Source: Apiotrichum sp. Y4204 | Taxonomy: Eukaryota; Basidiomycota; Tremellomycetes; Trichosporonales; Trichosporonaceae | DNA length: 64,000 bases | Assembly: GCA_025531455.1 (NCBI GenBank) | Contig: JAMYHL010000030.1 | Coordinates: 124,001 to 188,000, forward strand | Direction: 5' to 3' | Shown here: positions 10,060 to 22,161 of the stretch, piece by piece | Layout of the letters: the number at the start of each line of letters is the position of its first letter | How positions within the stretch are numbered: position 1 is the first letter of the stretch | The notes under the pieces: generated by a model | What the model was told of the DNA's origin: nothing | Seen by the model: only the letters and a program-made list of their open reading frames with translations | Databases searched by the model: none | Made by a program: the position numbers and the translations under genes

Positions 10060-13000
10060 ATGGCGTACCAACCAGTCGGACAGGTGAGTCTCCCCACTCT
10101 CGGCGCCAAGGCGTGCCGGAGGTGCCTCGTTCGGTGGCCACTCTGCGCCGCAGCGCGCAGCACACCGCCCAGATTGAGATCCGATACCACAGATCCACAG
10201 ATCCAGAGCTGACATGTCCAACCACTTCTTCGCGTGTTGTCCATCTCTTGCTCCCTCGCCGTGTGCTCCTTGCTCGGAATCGATTCGGCCATGCTGTGCG
10301 CTCCGAATCTCTGAATCTTTGAATCTCCCGGGGTCCCTGTGTGTCCGTCCGTGCGCGTTGATAATCGATCCATCGATCGTGTCTCACCCATTTGGCCGTG
10401 CACTCTCAAATCCAATGTTGTTGTTGAATGTTGCGCGTGCACTCAAACTCGCCCCCCCCTTCGATTTCCACAACTCTGCCGTCATCCTCCTCCCCACGTA
10501 CGCCTGCCGTGCCTCGCCGAACCCACGGTGTACCACTCCCGCAACATGGGTACCAACCCGCTGGATCTCGCGCCCGCGTGCTCTCGCGCCTCTCGCGCTC
10601 TCGCGTTTCCGCGCGTGCCTTGCGTTTCCACTCTTGCCCCTCTGAATCTCTGAATCTCGGACATCGGCTTGTGTTGCTCTGACGTTGTCCGTGCGGATTC
10701 GTGCCTCACCTCTCCTGCGCTCCTTGCCCTGTCGCACCAATGTACCCCTTCCACTGTCGGCACATTACGACTCCGCACTGCTTACTGCGCGCGCCCGCCC
10801 GCACTCTTCTTTTTTTCCACACATCCCCATGTATCCATGCCCGCCATCGTACTTAATACTCTGCACCACGCCACCTCCCACACTGTTGATCTATAATCTC
10901 TTGGCCGACCGCGTGTCCCCGTCCCCGGCGATTCTATAATTCTATATCTCCCTTCCCACTCTTATACCCCCTCTAGCACGCGCCCCAGGCGTACAACTAC
11001 AACTCGTTTTCCCCGCGCTCCTCGTACGACACGGCCGCGAGCCAGCCCCGCGCAATGCAGCATACCGACAGCGAACGCGCCCTCATGGGCTCGGCCACCC
11101 CGCAGAAAGAGGGCTATGTCGCCCACGAGCCGCACAGCGTCCCCCGCGCGCGCCGCTCAAAAAAGTGGTGGTGGGTCGGCGGCATCCTCGCCGCCCTGGT
11201 CGTTATTGGCGCGGTCCTCGGCGGCGTGCTCGGAACCCAGCTCAACAAGAATAAGGATAACAGCAAATCGGCAAGTGGCGGCGCCGACAAGCCCGGAGCC
11301 GCGGGCAAGGCCGAGAACGGCGCAGACGGGTCCACTGTCAATACGGATAACGGCTCGTTCATCTATGTCAACAAGTTTGGTGGATCGTGGGCCGTCGACC
11401 CCGCGAACCCCTACAATGTGAGTGGACGGCGGGGGGCATGATTGTTGTGGTGTGCTGCTGGCTGGACCCACTGCGCGGGACTGCTGGGCCCACCATTGCG
11501 CCATTGCGTCACCTGCAATACATCCGTCCACAGATCCCCAGACGGCGCTAACGACAGACATCTGGCCAAGCACAGGAGGGTGTGCCCCGCCTCACGGAGA
11601 AGTGGACATGGGGCAAGGACCCGATCCGCGGGTGAGTAGAGCACGGGAAGAAGAGGTCGAGAATGTCTTGGGCTTCTTGGAATTCTTGGGACTTGGTCGT
11701 GGGGAGTGTGAATCCCAAAAACCCAAAGTGGCGTGGGGCCATTTTCTGGATCTCTTGTCCGCAGTCGTGCTGACGTCACAGCGTAAACCTCGGCGGATGG
11801 CTGGTGACTGAGCGTGAGTTGCAATCTACTCTGCCTCTGCTGTATGTTTACTGACATCAGCGTTCATCGTGCCGTACCTCTATGAGGCGTACCAGAACTC
11901 GACGCCGCAGGCTGTTGACGAGTACACGCTCTCGCAGGCGATGGGATCCGATCTGGCGGCCAAGATGGAAGAGCACTACCAGACATTTATCACCGAGCAG
12001 GACTTTGCGGAGATTGCGCAGGCCGGGCTCAACTGGGTGCGCGTGCCGATCGGCTTTTGGGCCCTCGAGACGTGGGACGACGAGCCGTACCTCGAGCGCG
12101 TGTCGTGGAAGTACTTTCTCAAGGCGATCGAGTGGGCGCGCAAGTACGGCCTGCGCCTGGTGATGGACCTGCACGCGCTTCCGGGGTCGCAGAACGGATG
12201 GAACCACTCGGGCCGCGGCGACGGCGTTAGCTGGATGTACGGCGTGATGGGGCTTGTGAACGCCGAGCGCTCGCTCGAGATCCTCCGCAGCCTCGTGCAG
12301 TTTGTCTCCCAGCCGGGAATCAAAGAAGTCATCCCCGTCCTCAGCCTCGTCAATGAACTCCCCAATGTCCCTGCCATGAACCCCCACCTGACGCAGGACG
12401 CCGCGGGCACCTTTTACCTCAAGGCATACGACATGATCCGCGAGATCACGGGAACAGGAGAGGGCAACGGCCCTGTCCTGGCGTTCCACGACGGCTTCCT
12501 CCCAATGAGCGACTGGCAGGGCTTCCTGAAGGGCGCGGACCGCCTCGCGCTCGACCAGCACCAGTACCTCGCTTTCGGGGAGGGCAACCAGACTCCGCGG
12601 TCGGGGGTCTCGCACGCCCAGTCCGCGTGCAGCTGGGGCGCCGCGACAAACGATACGCAGCGCGATTTCGGCATTGTGCTCGGCGGCGAGTGGTCGCTCG
12701 CCATGAGCGACTGCGGCAAGTGGCTGAACGGCGTGCAGAACACAAACTCGTACGACAAGATCAACGCCGCTACCGGGGGGTGCAAGCCGCTCGACGAGTA
12801 CATGAAGTGGGACCAGGAGTTCAAGGACGGCCTGAAAGAGTACATGATGGCGTCGATGGATGCGCTCCAGAACTGGTTCTTCTGGACGTGGAAGATTGGA
12901 AACTCTACGGAATTCGGATATCCCACCTCGCCAATGTGGCACTACCGCCTCGGGTGGAAGGAGGGCTGGATCCCAGAGGACCCGCGTACGGCTGGCGGAT

Positions 13001-13401
13001 TCTGCCGCGCAAAGGGCTACTGCCAGGACTGCCAGGAGGTGCGTACGAGTGTATTTTTCCGCTTTTTCTGACCCCAGTTCAACCTCGAGTACCCCGCCTC
13101 GGCGACTGGCGGCGTCGCGTCCCCGACAATCGCGCCGGACCAGGTGCAAAAGTACGGCACGTGGCCGCCGACGTCGATGGGCCCCATCAACGGCACGCAG
13201 ATGGCCTTCCTCCCGACTCTCACGCAGACGGGCACGCCGCTCACCCTCCCCAACCCCACGCCGGCACCGAGCGGCGCCAACGGCTGGGCGTTCCCCAACG
13301 ACAACAAGCCCGCCTTTGTCACCGTTTCTGGCTGCTCGTACCTCGACCCGTACAACACTGGCGGCGCGGGGGTCCCGACTGCCGCGTGCACCGGAGCCTA
13401 A
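10060..13401 (+). CDS. Membrane-anchored exo-1,3-beta-glucanase, GH5 (ExgD type)
   Basis: Six exons: 10060-10083, 10977-11417, 11558-11631, 11782-11813, 11861-13038 and 13078-13401, giving 690 residues. The N-terminus is cytosolic and Tyr/Ser-rich. A transmembrane helix at about 72-94 (WWWVGGILAALVVIGAVLGG) makes it a type II membrane protein. The catalytic domain starts at RGVNLGGWLVTEPFIVPYLY. The acid/base is E356 in LSLVNELP and the nucleophile E467 in VLGGEWSLA. This architecture matches the glucan 1,3-beta-glucosidase D subfamily (GH5_9), which trims beta-1,3-glucan at the cell surface. The first exon is only 8 codons (MAYQPVGQ) before an 893-nt intron. It stays in frame with exon 2, but translation from Met at 11055 is an alternative that would shorten only the disordered cytosolic tail. 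Catalytic assignment is firm; exon 1 is less certain. Confidence 0.9.
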
Positions 13402-13429
13402 GCACCGGAGCCTAAGCACCGGAGCCAAA
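13388..13429 (+). repeat. 14-bp unit repeated three times across the GH5 stop codon
   Basis: The unit GCACCGGAGCCTAA occurs at 13388-13401 and 13402-13415, and a third copy with one change at 13416-13429. The first copy contains the stop codon TAA, so the repeat lies at the end of the coding region and in the 3' untranslated region. Confidence 0.85.
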
Positions 13430-13663
13430 GCTATCTGTGAGCCCAAGGTATCTGTATCAGTCTCGCATCTGCCCCTTCTCGCCCACCTGTATTGCATATA
13501 GTGTAATAGTACTACATCTCTGGCACAGGACATTGGGCTCGTGCATAGATAGGCGCTATGAAGGACAATCGTATCAGTCTAGGGAATAGGAACGCGAGTG
13601 GTAATAGGCAGCTCATTGAGTCGTGGCGTGAACGAGGGCAGCTCGGAGTACAGTTTATGTGTT

Positions 13664-15041
13664 TTACACCATTGCACCAGCGGTGGGGCGCGCCGGCGTG
13701 GTGCCGGGCGGGTACGTCGTCTGGAAGCTGGGGGACGGGTACGTCGGGTCGGTGTGCGTCGTCGCGAGGCTTCCGCCGTCCTGCAACGGCACCTGGTCAG
13801 ACTCGGTGCCGGACGTCGCGCGGCGGTGGTGTAGCGGAATATCCTCGTTGGCGATGCGTGGGGGGTACGGCCGCCAGGACTGGACATCGTGGATTGCCTG
13901 CTGTCAGGACGTGGGGAAAGCTGGGTAGAATCATTCCACTCACAGGGTAGTACTGCCTGTATGCCCACCAGCCGGTGAGGAGGCCGACGATCGCGCCGGC
14001 AATGACATCCGTCGCGTGGTGGCGGTAGTCCATTGTGCGCGACACGGACACGAGCGAGCAGCACGAGACGGGGATGAGGAGGATCCACGACTTGAACGTG
14101 TATCCGCGCTTGTTGGCGATGCGGAATTCTGCCGTCAGCGGGGGGGGGGGAAAGGATGGCGCACAGCTTTGCGCCCCGAGACAGCGGAAACTTCCCCTGC
14201 GCTCGGAGCGGCTCAGCACCGCACAGTGCACTCACTTGCGGCGAGGTAGAGAAACAGATACGTCATGCCCGTCCACGCAAAGCTCGAGTGTCCGGAGGGG
14301 AACGAGCGGAATCCCTCGCGCAGGAGGTGTTCCCGGCGACATACGTGCCAGGAGGTGAGACCGTGGACGGGATTCGCAATTTCGGGGGGGAGCTGGCAGC
14401 GGTCGAAAAAGTCTGGGCGCGGGCGGCCGACAGTGATCTTGATAATGTCGGTAAAGGTTACGCAGAGGCCTAGCCCGAGGACCAGGCCGAGAATGCCGTT
14501 GTGTGCGTCCCAGAACGAGCGCTGGATCGCGCTGTTGTTGTCAGAATGGCAGAACGGAAAGAGTACTCACGCAATGGCGATGATGATGAGCGCTGGGATG
14601 ATGCCACAGGTTACGGCCAACAACCACACGGGGATGCGCTCGTGGACCGCGTACGGGTGCGCGAGCGACGTGTCCGTCACGTCAAAGAGGCGGCGGTAGC
14701 CCTCGATCTTGTCTAGAAGGTAGAAGATGCCCTGGGGTTAGTGGTGTCGCGGTTGGTAAAGTGTGCGCAAGGTGCGCCGTGGGCTTTTCTCCGGCTAGAC
14801 CTCGGGGCCACTGGAGATTGCCGACTCGGGCCGGTTTAGGTCTTGGGATAAAATCCCGTGGCCCAATGGTCAGAAGTGAGAGACGCGCACTCGCTCCTAT
14901 TCGACGTTCAAATGTCGCACGACCACTCACCCATAAGAAGATTGAAAGCACCCAGTCGGGGAGGTAACTCCAGAACACACGGACGCTGTATGGTTTTGAG
15001 CTCGTGGTCGAGCCTCTGCCTTGGGCGAATTTCATCTTCAT
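13664..15041 (-). CDS. DPP1: PAP2 lipid phosphate phosphatase, Dpp1/Lpp1 type
   Basis: Five exons: 15041-14931, 14731-14571, 14531-14236, 14128-13944 and 13897-13664, giving 328 residues. Hydrophobic segments frame the three phosphatase motifs of the PAP2 superfamily: KITVGRPRP (motif 1), FPSGHSSFAW (motif 2) and SRTMDYRHHATDV (motif 3, with SR, His and Asp at the usual spacing). These enzymes remove the terminal phosphate from diacylglycerol pyrophosphate, phosphatidate or lysophosphatidate in the vacuolar or Golgi membrane. The final 75 residues are Pro/Thr-rich and probably disordered. It converges on the GH5 gene, the stops being 262 bp apart. The start chosen is the first Met before the first hydrophobic segment; an upstream non-coding exon is possible. 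Confidence 0.88.
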
Positions 15042-16547
15042 CCTTGCCGCGGATATGCTGGGTTAGGACGTGAGGAGATGGAGTGCAGATGCAGGTGGCA
15101 AGCGATGTGGAAACGAGTGTGGATACAAAGTCGGGGGGGAACAAGATTGGCCGAGTCGTGCGCAGGCGGTGGCGGTGCGACTGCGACAGGTGGCGAGGTG
15201 GGGAGGGTGTTGATAGAAGTCGAAGGCAGAGAGGAATGTGACCGTCGGAGAGGGAGGAACAAACAGCAAGATTGGATGGATGAGGCAAAAGGTGATGGAT
15301 GAAAGGAGGTTGCAGTGTTGCGAGAGAGGGGGGGCGGTGAGGACACAAGACCACTTTGGGATTATCGTCTGTTTGAATACGGAATTCGTCTGTGCATCTC
15401 ATTTCCCTCTCATTCCGGTGTCTCACACACCCTCTCCCTCCCTCTCTTCCCCTTCACATGCACAGTCACCGTCGCTGGCGCTTAAACCCTGCCCTGCTTC
15501 ACAACTAGACCATCTACTTTGTCTCTCGTGTGACTGGTTGGTTGGCTACTTTTTGGGATCTGGGATTAGAGCTCGCTTGTCGCCAGAGTTTGCGATGACG
15601 TTCATGCGCTCACTTCACCTGGCAGCCTGGGCGTCTGGCCGAGAAGTGCTGCGGCCACACGACCGTGCCCCGCCCGCCGCCCGCAGCACACGGCGAAAGT
15701 GGACCCACCCTCCATCTCCGTCCCTCCGCGCGCGTTACGCAACAAATTCAAGAATAACTCCCGCTCCATCCCCGGGGATTGCACAACCCAACAATCAACA
15801 AGAACGTGAGTGCTGCATACCCCACTCTGACCACTCAGAACCTCGAAGTCATCTAACACTGCGCTGAAAACTGCCATCAGGCGCCGAAAATAGACCGTCT
15901 AGCGCCACACGGACGTTCGGGCGCTTGGACGCTCGCTTGCTTTTTCCCTGTGGGGCGCAAGGCTAGAACCAGACCAGACGCGCCAGACGCCGATCGATCC
16001 CATGGCCATGGGTCCCGTGGATCGCTTAGCCTGCGGCCTGGAGGAGCACAGGCTTTGCAGCTTGCAGAGTGACGCACAAGCTGCGGATAGAAGAGCAGCG
16101 AACAGCCAAAAGGTGGGGCCCTGCTTCTGGGGCACGCCTTGGGCGCTCCGCCGTGCGATTTGCGCCAGTTGCCCCCCCTTGCGCCCTACGTTTCATCCCG
16201 TGCCACATTTTGGGATCTGACTAACAAGGTGCTTTTATGTAACCGAATATTCTGTGTTATGTAAACCGCACGTTGAAACACGTGCTTTTCGGAGATCCTT
16301 TTAATCCCCGTTAATGGTGTTGTTTTGGTGTTTCACTTTCCTGATCGAGCAACAAGAGGTACAAGTACAGTACAACAAAAGGGCAATTCCACTGGACGGG
16401 AAGAGAGCAGAGACAAAAAGAGACTAAAAGGGCTGGAACATCAGCAGAGAGAGAGAGTGGGGGGGGGGGGGGTAAAGAGTTGCTCGTCACTCGTTACTCG
16501 TTACATTCTTCCAACTCTCTTATCCTTCACCACATCTCTGCGCGAAC
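15042..16547. other. Divergent intergenic region between DPP1 and the IPK gene
   Basis: 1.5 kb with no supported gene. Purine-rich on the DPP1 side (15040-15350). A run of 14 G (16459-16472) preceded by a GA repeat lies 75-90 bp before the IPK start. Confidence 0.5.
16459..16472 (+). repeat. Homopolymer of 14 G upstream of the IPK start codon
   Basis: Fourteen consecutive G follow a (GA)n run, 75 bp before the ATG and probably within the 5' leader. Such runs are length-unstable, so the exact count may be a sequencing matter. Confidence 0.8.
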
Positions 16548-18621
16548 ATGTCCGCCGCACCCGACCAGCCCACACCGGTCCCCGCAGCATTCACCGTGCA
16601 GGCCGCTCCCGATGCCGTCGCGGCTGTCGCGGCTGACCCCAGCACTGCCGCCGCTGCGGGCAGCTCGGACCTCCTCCAGCCCGCTGCTGCCGCCGCGCCG
16701 ATCCGCGCCGCGTCCCCCCTCGAACACCAGGTGGCAGGGCACGGCGGCGTGATGGAGGACGAGAGCGGCGAGCTCGTCATCAAGGTGCGTGCTGAGAGGC
16801 TCGTGTTGAAAGATACGCGCCGTCTCACCCACGGACTCGGCGCCAATCCTCCGAGACTTGACTGACTCGCAGCCGGCACTCCCCCGCGAAATCGCCTTTT
16901 ACCAGCTCATCGCCTCGGCGCCGCGCTCGTCCCCGCTTGCCGGCCTGCGGTCCTTTACGCCAAAGTTTATCGGCACGCTGCGCCTCGCGGGGCGAGACGC
17001 CGGCAGCGGCCAGATTGCGCCGATTCCGGGGGCGAGCGACGTGCCAGAGGTAAGTGCTGCAACGCTGCAACGCTGCAAGGCTGTGAAGCGAGCTGCAGTC
17101 AAGCGGTGGGGAGGGTGGTGCTCGGGCCGCGAAAGCCTCTTTCTTCTTCATTCTCTTGTCGTCCTGCTGTGAACAGCCCGGATCGGCGCGCGGATCGCCT
17201 CGCGGATCCATGCGGAACCCAGCGTCGGGGCCAGATACGGAAACTCGCCGCGCCCAGAGCGGAAAGTGTGACGGCGCCGAAGCGTAACCTGTAACTTCTC
17301 ACATCAACAAGTCCGAATGCGGCTACATTGATGGCTGCTTTCGGCACTCGCGCGCCGCAGCCAGTGTCGCCGATACGAGACAGCTTCACGGATACAAGGG
17401 ATACCAGGGATTCAAGGAAATCCAGCCGGCGCATACCGCACCAACCCTATCTGACTGCCGGGCTTGCGAGCCCACTCCCCACGCCAACCCCGAGTTCCCC
17501 CATGCCCCCACATGCCCCGGCTCCTCGCTCCCCGCTCTCCACTAACCCGCAGTCGGTCGTGCTCGAAAATCTCGCCGCGCCGTTTACGCGCCCGTGCGTC
17601 ATGGACATCAAGCTCGGGACGGTGCTGCATGCGCCGGACGCGACGCCCGAAAAGGCTGCCCGTATGGAGAAGAAGGCGCGCGAGAGCACCATTGGGAAAA
17701 AGGGGATGCGCCTCACGGGCTCAAAGGTGCGTACTTGCTCAGATACCCAGTTTTTTTGCTTTTGGGGGCAAGGCACAGATACTACAGGTACTAACCCTTT
17801 AGACGTGGCACGAGCCGACACAGGCGTGGATCGAAACGCCCCGCTCGTTCGGGTACGCGATGACGCCCGAGCGCCTCCCAGAGGGCATGGTACGCTTCTT
17901 CCCGCTGCCCACCGACGTGCTCCCTTGTCTCTCGGACGAAGCGGCCGAAGCCGAGCCCGAGCCCGAAGCCGGAGCCGGAGCCGGGACCCAACCCGCCTCA
18001 ACCTCCGCGAAGGCTTTTACGGGACACGCGATGCCCGCGCGCCTGACCCTCCGCGTACTCGTCGCGCTCGACGAGCACCTCGCGCGCCTCGAGGCCGCAC
18101 TGCAGCGCCTCGAGATCCGCGCCGTCGGCGCCTCCCTGCTTGTCGTGTACGAGGGCGATGCGGTCCGCCTCGCGTCCGCGTTTGAGCGGTACGACGCGCG
18201 CCGCGTCGCGCGCGCGGCGCGCAGCCTCGCCGATGTCGGCGGACACGAGCACGCTCTCGGAGACGAGATTGATCCCGATTCGGAGGACGACGATGAGGAT
18301 GTGGACGAGTTTGACGACGAGGATGAAGATGATGAGGACGACGACGACGACGATGGGACAAAGGCGGATGCGCGGCGCGCGGCGCGCGCGCCCCCGCTCA
18401 CTGTCCGTTTGATTGATTTCGCGCACACGTGGCTTGCGCAGGGCGAGGGACCCGACGCGGGCGTGCTCTTTGGTCTTGAGACGGTGCGCGCGCTCGTGGC
18501 TGGGCGTATTGCCGAGGTGCGCGCGTGGATGGCTGAGAATGAGCCGGCGGCGGCGGCGCAAGCTCCCCAAGCTTCGGCTTCAGCTTCTGCCGCTTCTGCA
18601 GCTTCTGTCCAGGCCCCGTGA
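16548..18621 (+). CDS. Inositol polyphosphate multikinase (Arg82/IPMK family)
   Basis: Four exons: 16548-16784, 16873-17049, 17553-17726 and 17803-18621, giving 468 residues. An Ala/Pro-rich head leads to HQVAGHGG and the IPK fold. The catalytic signature is PCVMDIKLG (D156, K158), followed by RESTIGKKGMRLTGSKTW. GASLLVVYEG corresponds to the SSLL motif, and the late metal-binding IDFAHT is at about 400-405. IPK-family multikinases phosphorylate Ins(1,4,5)P3 stepwise to IP5 and act largely in the nucleus. A Glu/Asp run of about 30 residues (EDDDEDVDEFDDEDEDDEDD) interrupts the C-terminal lobe before IDFAHT. Intron 2 is 503 nt although splicing over it joins VPE directly to SVVLENL in frame. 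Assignment to multikinase rather than IP6 kinase rests on overall size and is less sure than the family. Confidence 0.88.
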
Positions 18622-18794
18622 TCCTTCCATGGACCCGGACTCCTCGGAACAGTAGTAGCATCTGTACAATATGTATGTATACAACCGCGGCACTCGCCGC
18701 TACAGATATAGGTATCGATAGAAGAAATGCGTATTTCGTCATGTTCGTGAGTCCGCCGCACATCCGCCGCACATCCGCAGCACTGCCTGCCTGC

Positions 18795-21700
18795 CTACAT
18801 GATGGTGCACGCGCCGCGCTCCATCTCATCCACGTCCTCGCTCGCGCGCCACCACGGCGTCTTGATGACCACCTGGCGGTCCGACACGGCGTGTCCCGCC
18901 TCGCCGACGTCGCGCGCCTCGCGCCAGATCTTTGGCGGGCGCACGGCGCGCCACGCCCAGAACGTCTTGAGCACGGGCTTGGCCTCCATCTCGTCGTGCG
19001 TGTAGGCAAACACTGTGCCGCGGTAGTCTCCCCACCCGGCACGGGCGCGCGTGCGGCCCGCCACGACCGAAAAGACGTCGTGCGTCACCCTGTGGCAGTC
19101 TACGAGGGAGATGGACGCCGCAGGGCGCGGGCGCGCGAGGAAGGCCCGCAGCACCGCATTGTCCGCCTCGGTGCCGTCGACCTCGAGCTTGGACAGCTGT
19201 GGGAGTGCGTTGATCAGGCGGAGTATGGTGTGTGCGCTGATGGTCTTTGCGCCGCCGATGCGGAGCTCCTCCAGGTGGCTGTGGTGCAGCGTCTTGCCGA
19301 GGCTAGTGCCCGGGATGAGCTCCTCCAGAAGGCGGTTGCATACGCCGCCGTAGCGGCCTGTCGAGTCGAGGTCGAGTTTAGTGAGGAGCGGCATGCTGCG
19401 CACGAGGCGGGCAAGCGTCGGGGGAGGGTCTAGGTAGAAGACGGGCTCGAGGGACGCAGCCTCAAAGATACGCATGTGTGGGAGACGGTCGACGAGGAGC
19501 TCGAGTGCGTCAGATGTGAGGTTTGTGCACCCCGAAATGATGAGATGCGTGAGCGGGGAGGGGCGGCCAGCGAGGGCGGTGACGTAGTCTGCGATATCGA
19601 GCGCGCCAAGCCATTTGCAGCCTAGGAGATCGAGCGTCGTCAGGTTTGGGAGACGGCCGATGCGCTGCATGAGATGCCCGCCCGTGGCGGCTGTAAGGCC
19701 TGCGATGCGGAGTGTGCGCAGAGCGGCCTGTTGGTGTTGGTTGAGAGATGCGAGGAAGACTTCGATATCAAGAAACTCGAGCGACCAGCAGCGCGAGACG
19801 TCGAGCTCCTCGAGTGCGGTGACATGGCGGGCGATCGCCTGGAGGACGAACACTAGACTGAGGCGTGATCCCTTGAGGTTGAGAGACTTTAGATTCGGAG
19901 AGATGCAAAGAAGATTGATAATGTCCTTGGAGGTGAGGTTGTGGCAGCCAAAGAGATCCAGAGTGGTGAGGCTCGAAAAGACGGCAGGCGGGAAGGATGC
20001 CGGCGGCATCTCGCGCACCGTGAGTGACCATCCATTGATGCGGTCCAGACCGCGCACCGAAAGGTCACGCACGCACGGCTGTGCATGCGCCAAAATCTCG
20101 CGCAGCGTGCCCGGATGCATCACGGCCGCAAAGGCCGTAAAGTCCGCGTGCGCCCACAGCTGGCCGTCAAAGCACAGCGAGCGCCATTCTTTAGATACCT
20201 GCTGTTAGTGACTGAGATCATGTGTGGGAAGCAGGCGTAGCATGGCTCAGATGAGACGAGACTCTCCGATGCTCGCAACCGGTCTCACCAGCCCGCGGCA
20301 TGGGAACGGGAATGTGAGAAGGCAGGCGATCCGGCCTGCGTCTCCACCACGCCACCTGCTCCAAGCACCACAAAGTACCACAAGGTCACAGGACCACATT
20401 AATTCGCCACCCGCCTTCACTCACCCGACTGAGGCGGACGAGTTCCCTCCGTCCGGCGTTCAGGCCGTCCCACCGCCCCGGGCCGGGGGTCGCCGCATAG
20501 CTGTCGAGGATGGCGGAGAAGACCTTGATCTTGAGCTCGCGGGGGAGGCGGGTGCCGAATGTGTTTTGCTTGGACGGCGCGCGGTAGCTGAGCGTGCCCC
20601 ACACAAGCTCGTCCGAGCCGACCGGCTGCAGGCCGGCAGACGTGAGCACGACGTTGAATGGTGGTGGTGGGAGTGGCAGAGAAAGAGAACGAACCCCGCG
20701 GCGGGGAAAGGTGGCATACGTGGGACCAGCTGGCGCCGAGGTTCCCGAGGTTCCCGTGACGCCGGTGGCAATCCCGCCGTTGCCCGCCGTGCTCGGCCCA
20801 ACCGCGACCGGGCCAGCACCGGAGAGTGCGCTGCCAGTGCCAGTGCCAGTGCACATGGCGTGGCGATACCCAGAGTCTACGAGCGATGCGGTGGACGGTG
20901 TGTGCGGGTTAGTTGGTAACGGGGACTGCGTCGCAGAGGAACGGTTCGATTGCAAGACAGATGACGGCTGCGAGGCGCTGTGCGAGGTGCCAAATGGGAG
21001 GTTTGAGCTGAACGACAAGGACTGGGCACGGATTCTGCGCCGGCTGATAAGGGATTTGAGCTTTGAGCGCCCGATGCTGCCGCCGCTGGGACTCGGACTG
21101 GGGACAGCAGAACCGGGAACGGGGGTGGAGCCGGCGGATCCCGACGATGCGGACGCCGGGTGTGTGACGGGCTGCGGCGACGGGGAGAGCGAGTGGGGGT
21201 GGGGGTTGTGTGAGTGGTGGGAGAAGCTGAGGTGGGGCGCAGATGTCTCAGCGGACGACTGTCCGCTGCCTCCATTGCTATTGTTGTTGCTGATACTGAG
21301 ACTGTTGTGGTTGTTGTTGAGATTGGACGTGTTGTTGTCGTCTTTGATGTCTTTCAGACGGAGATACAATGCCTTGGAGCGGTCGATCCGTCGGCGCACG
21401 GCCGCGGAGAGGGAGCGCGCCGATCCCCCTGGCGTAGATGATCCCCCAACGACCGGCCCGTGCGGCACGGCGGTGGGTGGAGCCTGCGGCGGGGCAGGAG
21501 AGGAAGTCGCAGAGGAGAGCACAGAAGGCACAGAAGGGATAGCCAGGGGGATCGGCGTGGGCTGAGACGGAGATGGAGATGGAGAGATCGACGCCGTGGG
21601 TGGGATGAGGGGGATCGGCGCGATCGTCGCTGCTGGCGCACCCAGCTCGGGGTGCTCCTCCCCATCGCCGGTCTCCGGGAGTGGCGGCAGCGCCCTCTCC

Positions 21701-22161
21701 CTCGCGACGCCGCTCAAGCGCCTAGACTCGCCGGCCACGAGCTGCTCAATCTCCTCCTCCTCGTCGCTCTCGTCCCGCATTGCGGGTTCAGGAAGGGAGA
21801 ACGCCGCCTGGAGCTGGAGCTCCGCAAAGCTCGATGACGGGGGAGACGCGGCGAACGGCGGGGAGCGGCGGCGGCCCTCGGTGCTTCCCCCGCGCTCCAG
21901 GGGGATGTGGTCCGGGTTGAACGGATACACGTGCGAGTGGGAGCCGGAGAAGCTCAGACGCTTCCTTGGTCCGCCGGGGAAGCCTGAGAGGCCCGGGAGG
22001 CCGACGAACGCGGGCGACTTGGGCGTGACGGGGCCGTCGGAGCGGCGGCGCTGTGGCGAGATGGGGATAGGGTCTGACGGGGAGAAGATGGAGCTCGATG
22101 GCGAGAGAGGCGGCACGTCCTCCTCGGCGGACACCATGGTTGCTGTTGCTGGTGGGGACAT
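18795..22161 (-). CDS. F-box and leucine-rich-repeat protein with long disordered N-terminus
   Basis: Two exons: 22161-20425 and 20198-18795, giving 1046 residues. The first 530 residues are Ser/Pro/Asn-rich and look disordered, with an asparagine tract (NNNTSNLNNNHNS type). Residues about 540-610 read GTRLPRELKIKVFSAILDSY...ELVRLSRVSKEWRSLCFDGQLWA, an F-box (LP-x-E-L-x-x-x-I-F with the later V-S-K-x-W). The rest is a set of leucine-rich repeats of the L.TLDLFGCHNLTSKDI type ending near RTRARAGWGDYRGTV. Such proteins are substrate-recruiting subunits of SCF (Skp1-cullin-F-box) ubiquitin ligases; the target is unknown. It converges on the IPK gene, the stops being 174 bp apart. Confidence 0.8.

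Noticed and set aside
11857..13533. A 558-codon open frame on the minus strand
   Set aside because: It lies exactly opposite the GH5 catalytic exon. The GC-rich third positions of the real gene remove stops on the other strand. The translation is Arg/Val/His-rich with no motif.
20594..21565. A 323-codon plus-strand frame
   Set aside because: Antisense to the low-complexity head of the F-box protein. Gly/Glu/Leu repeats reflect its Ser/Pro/Asn codons.
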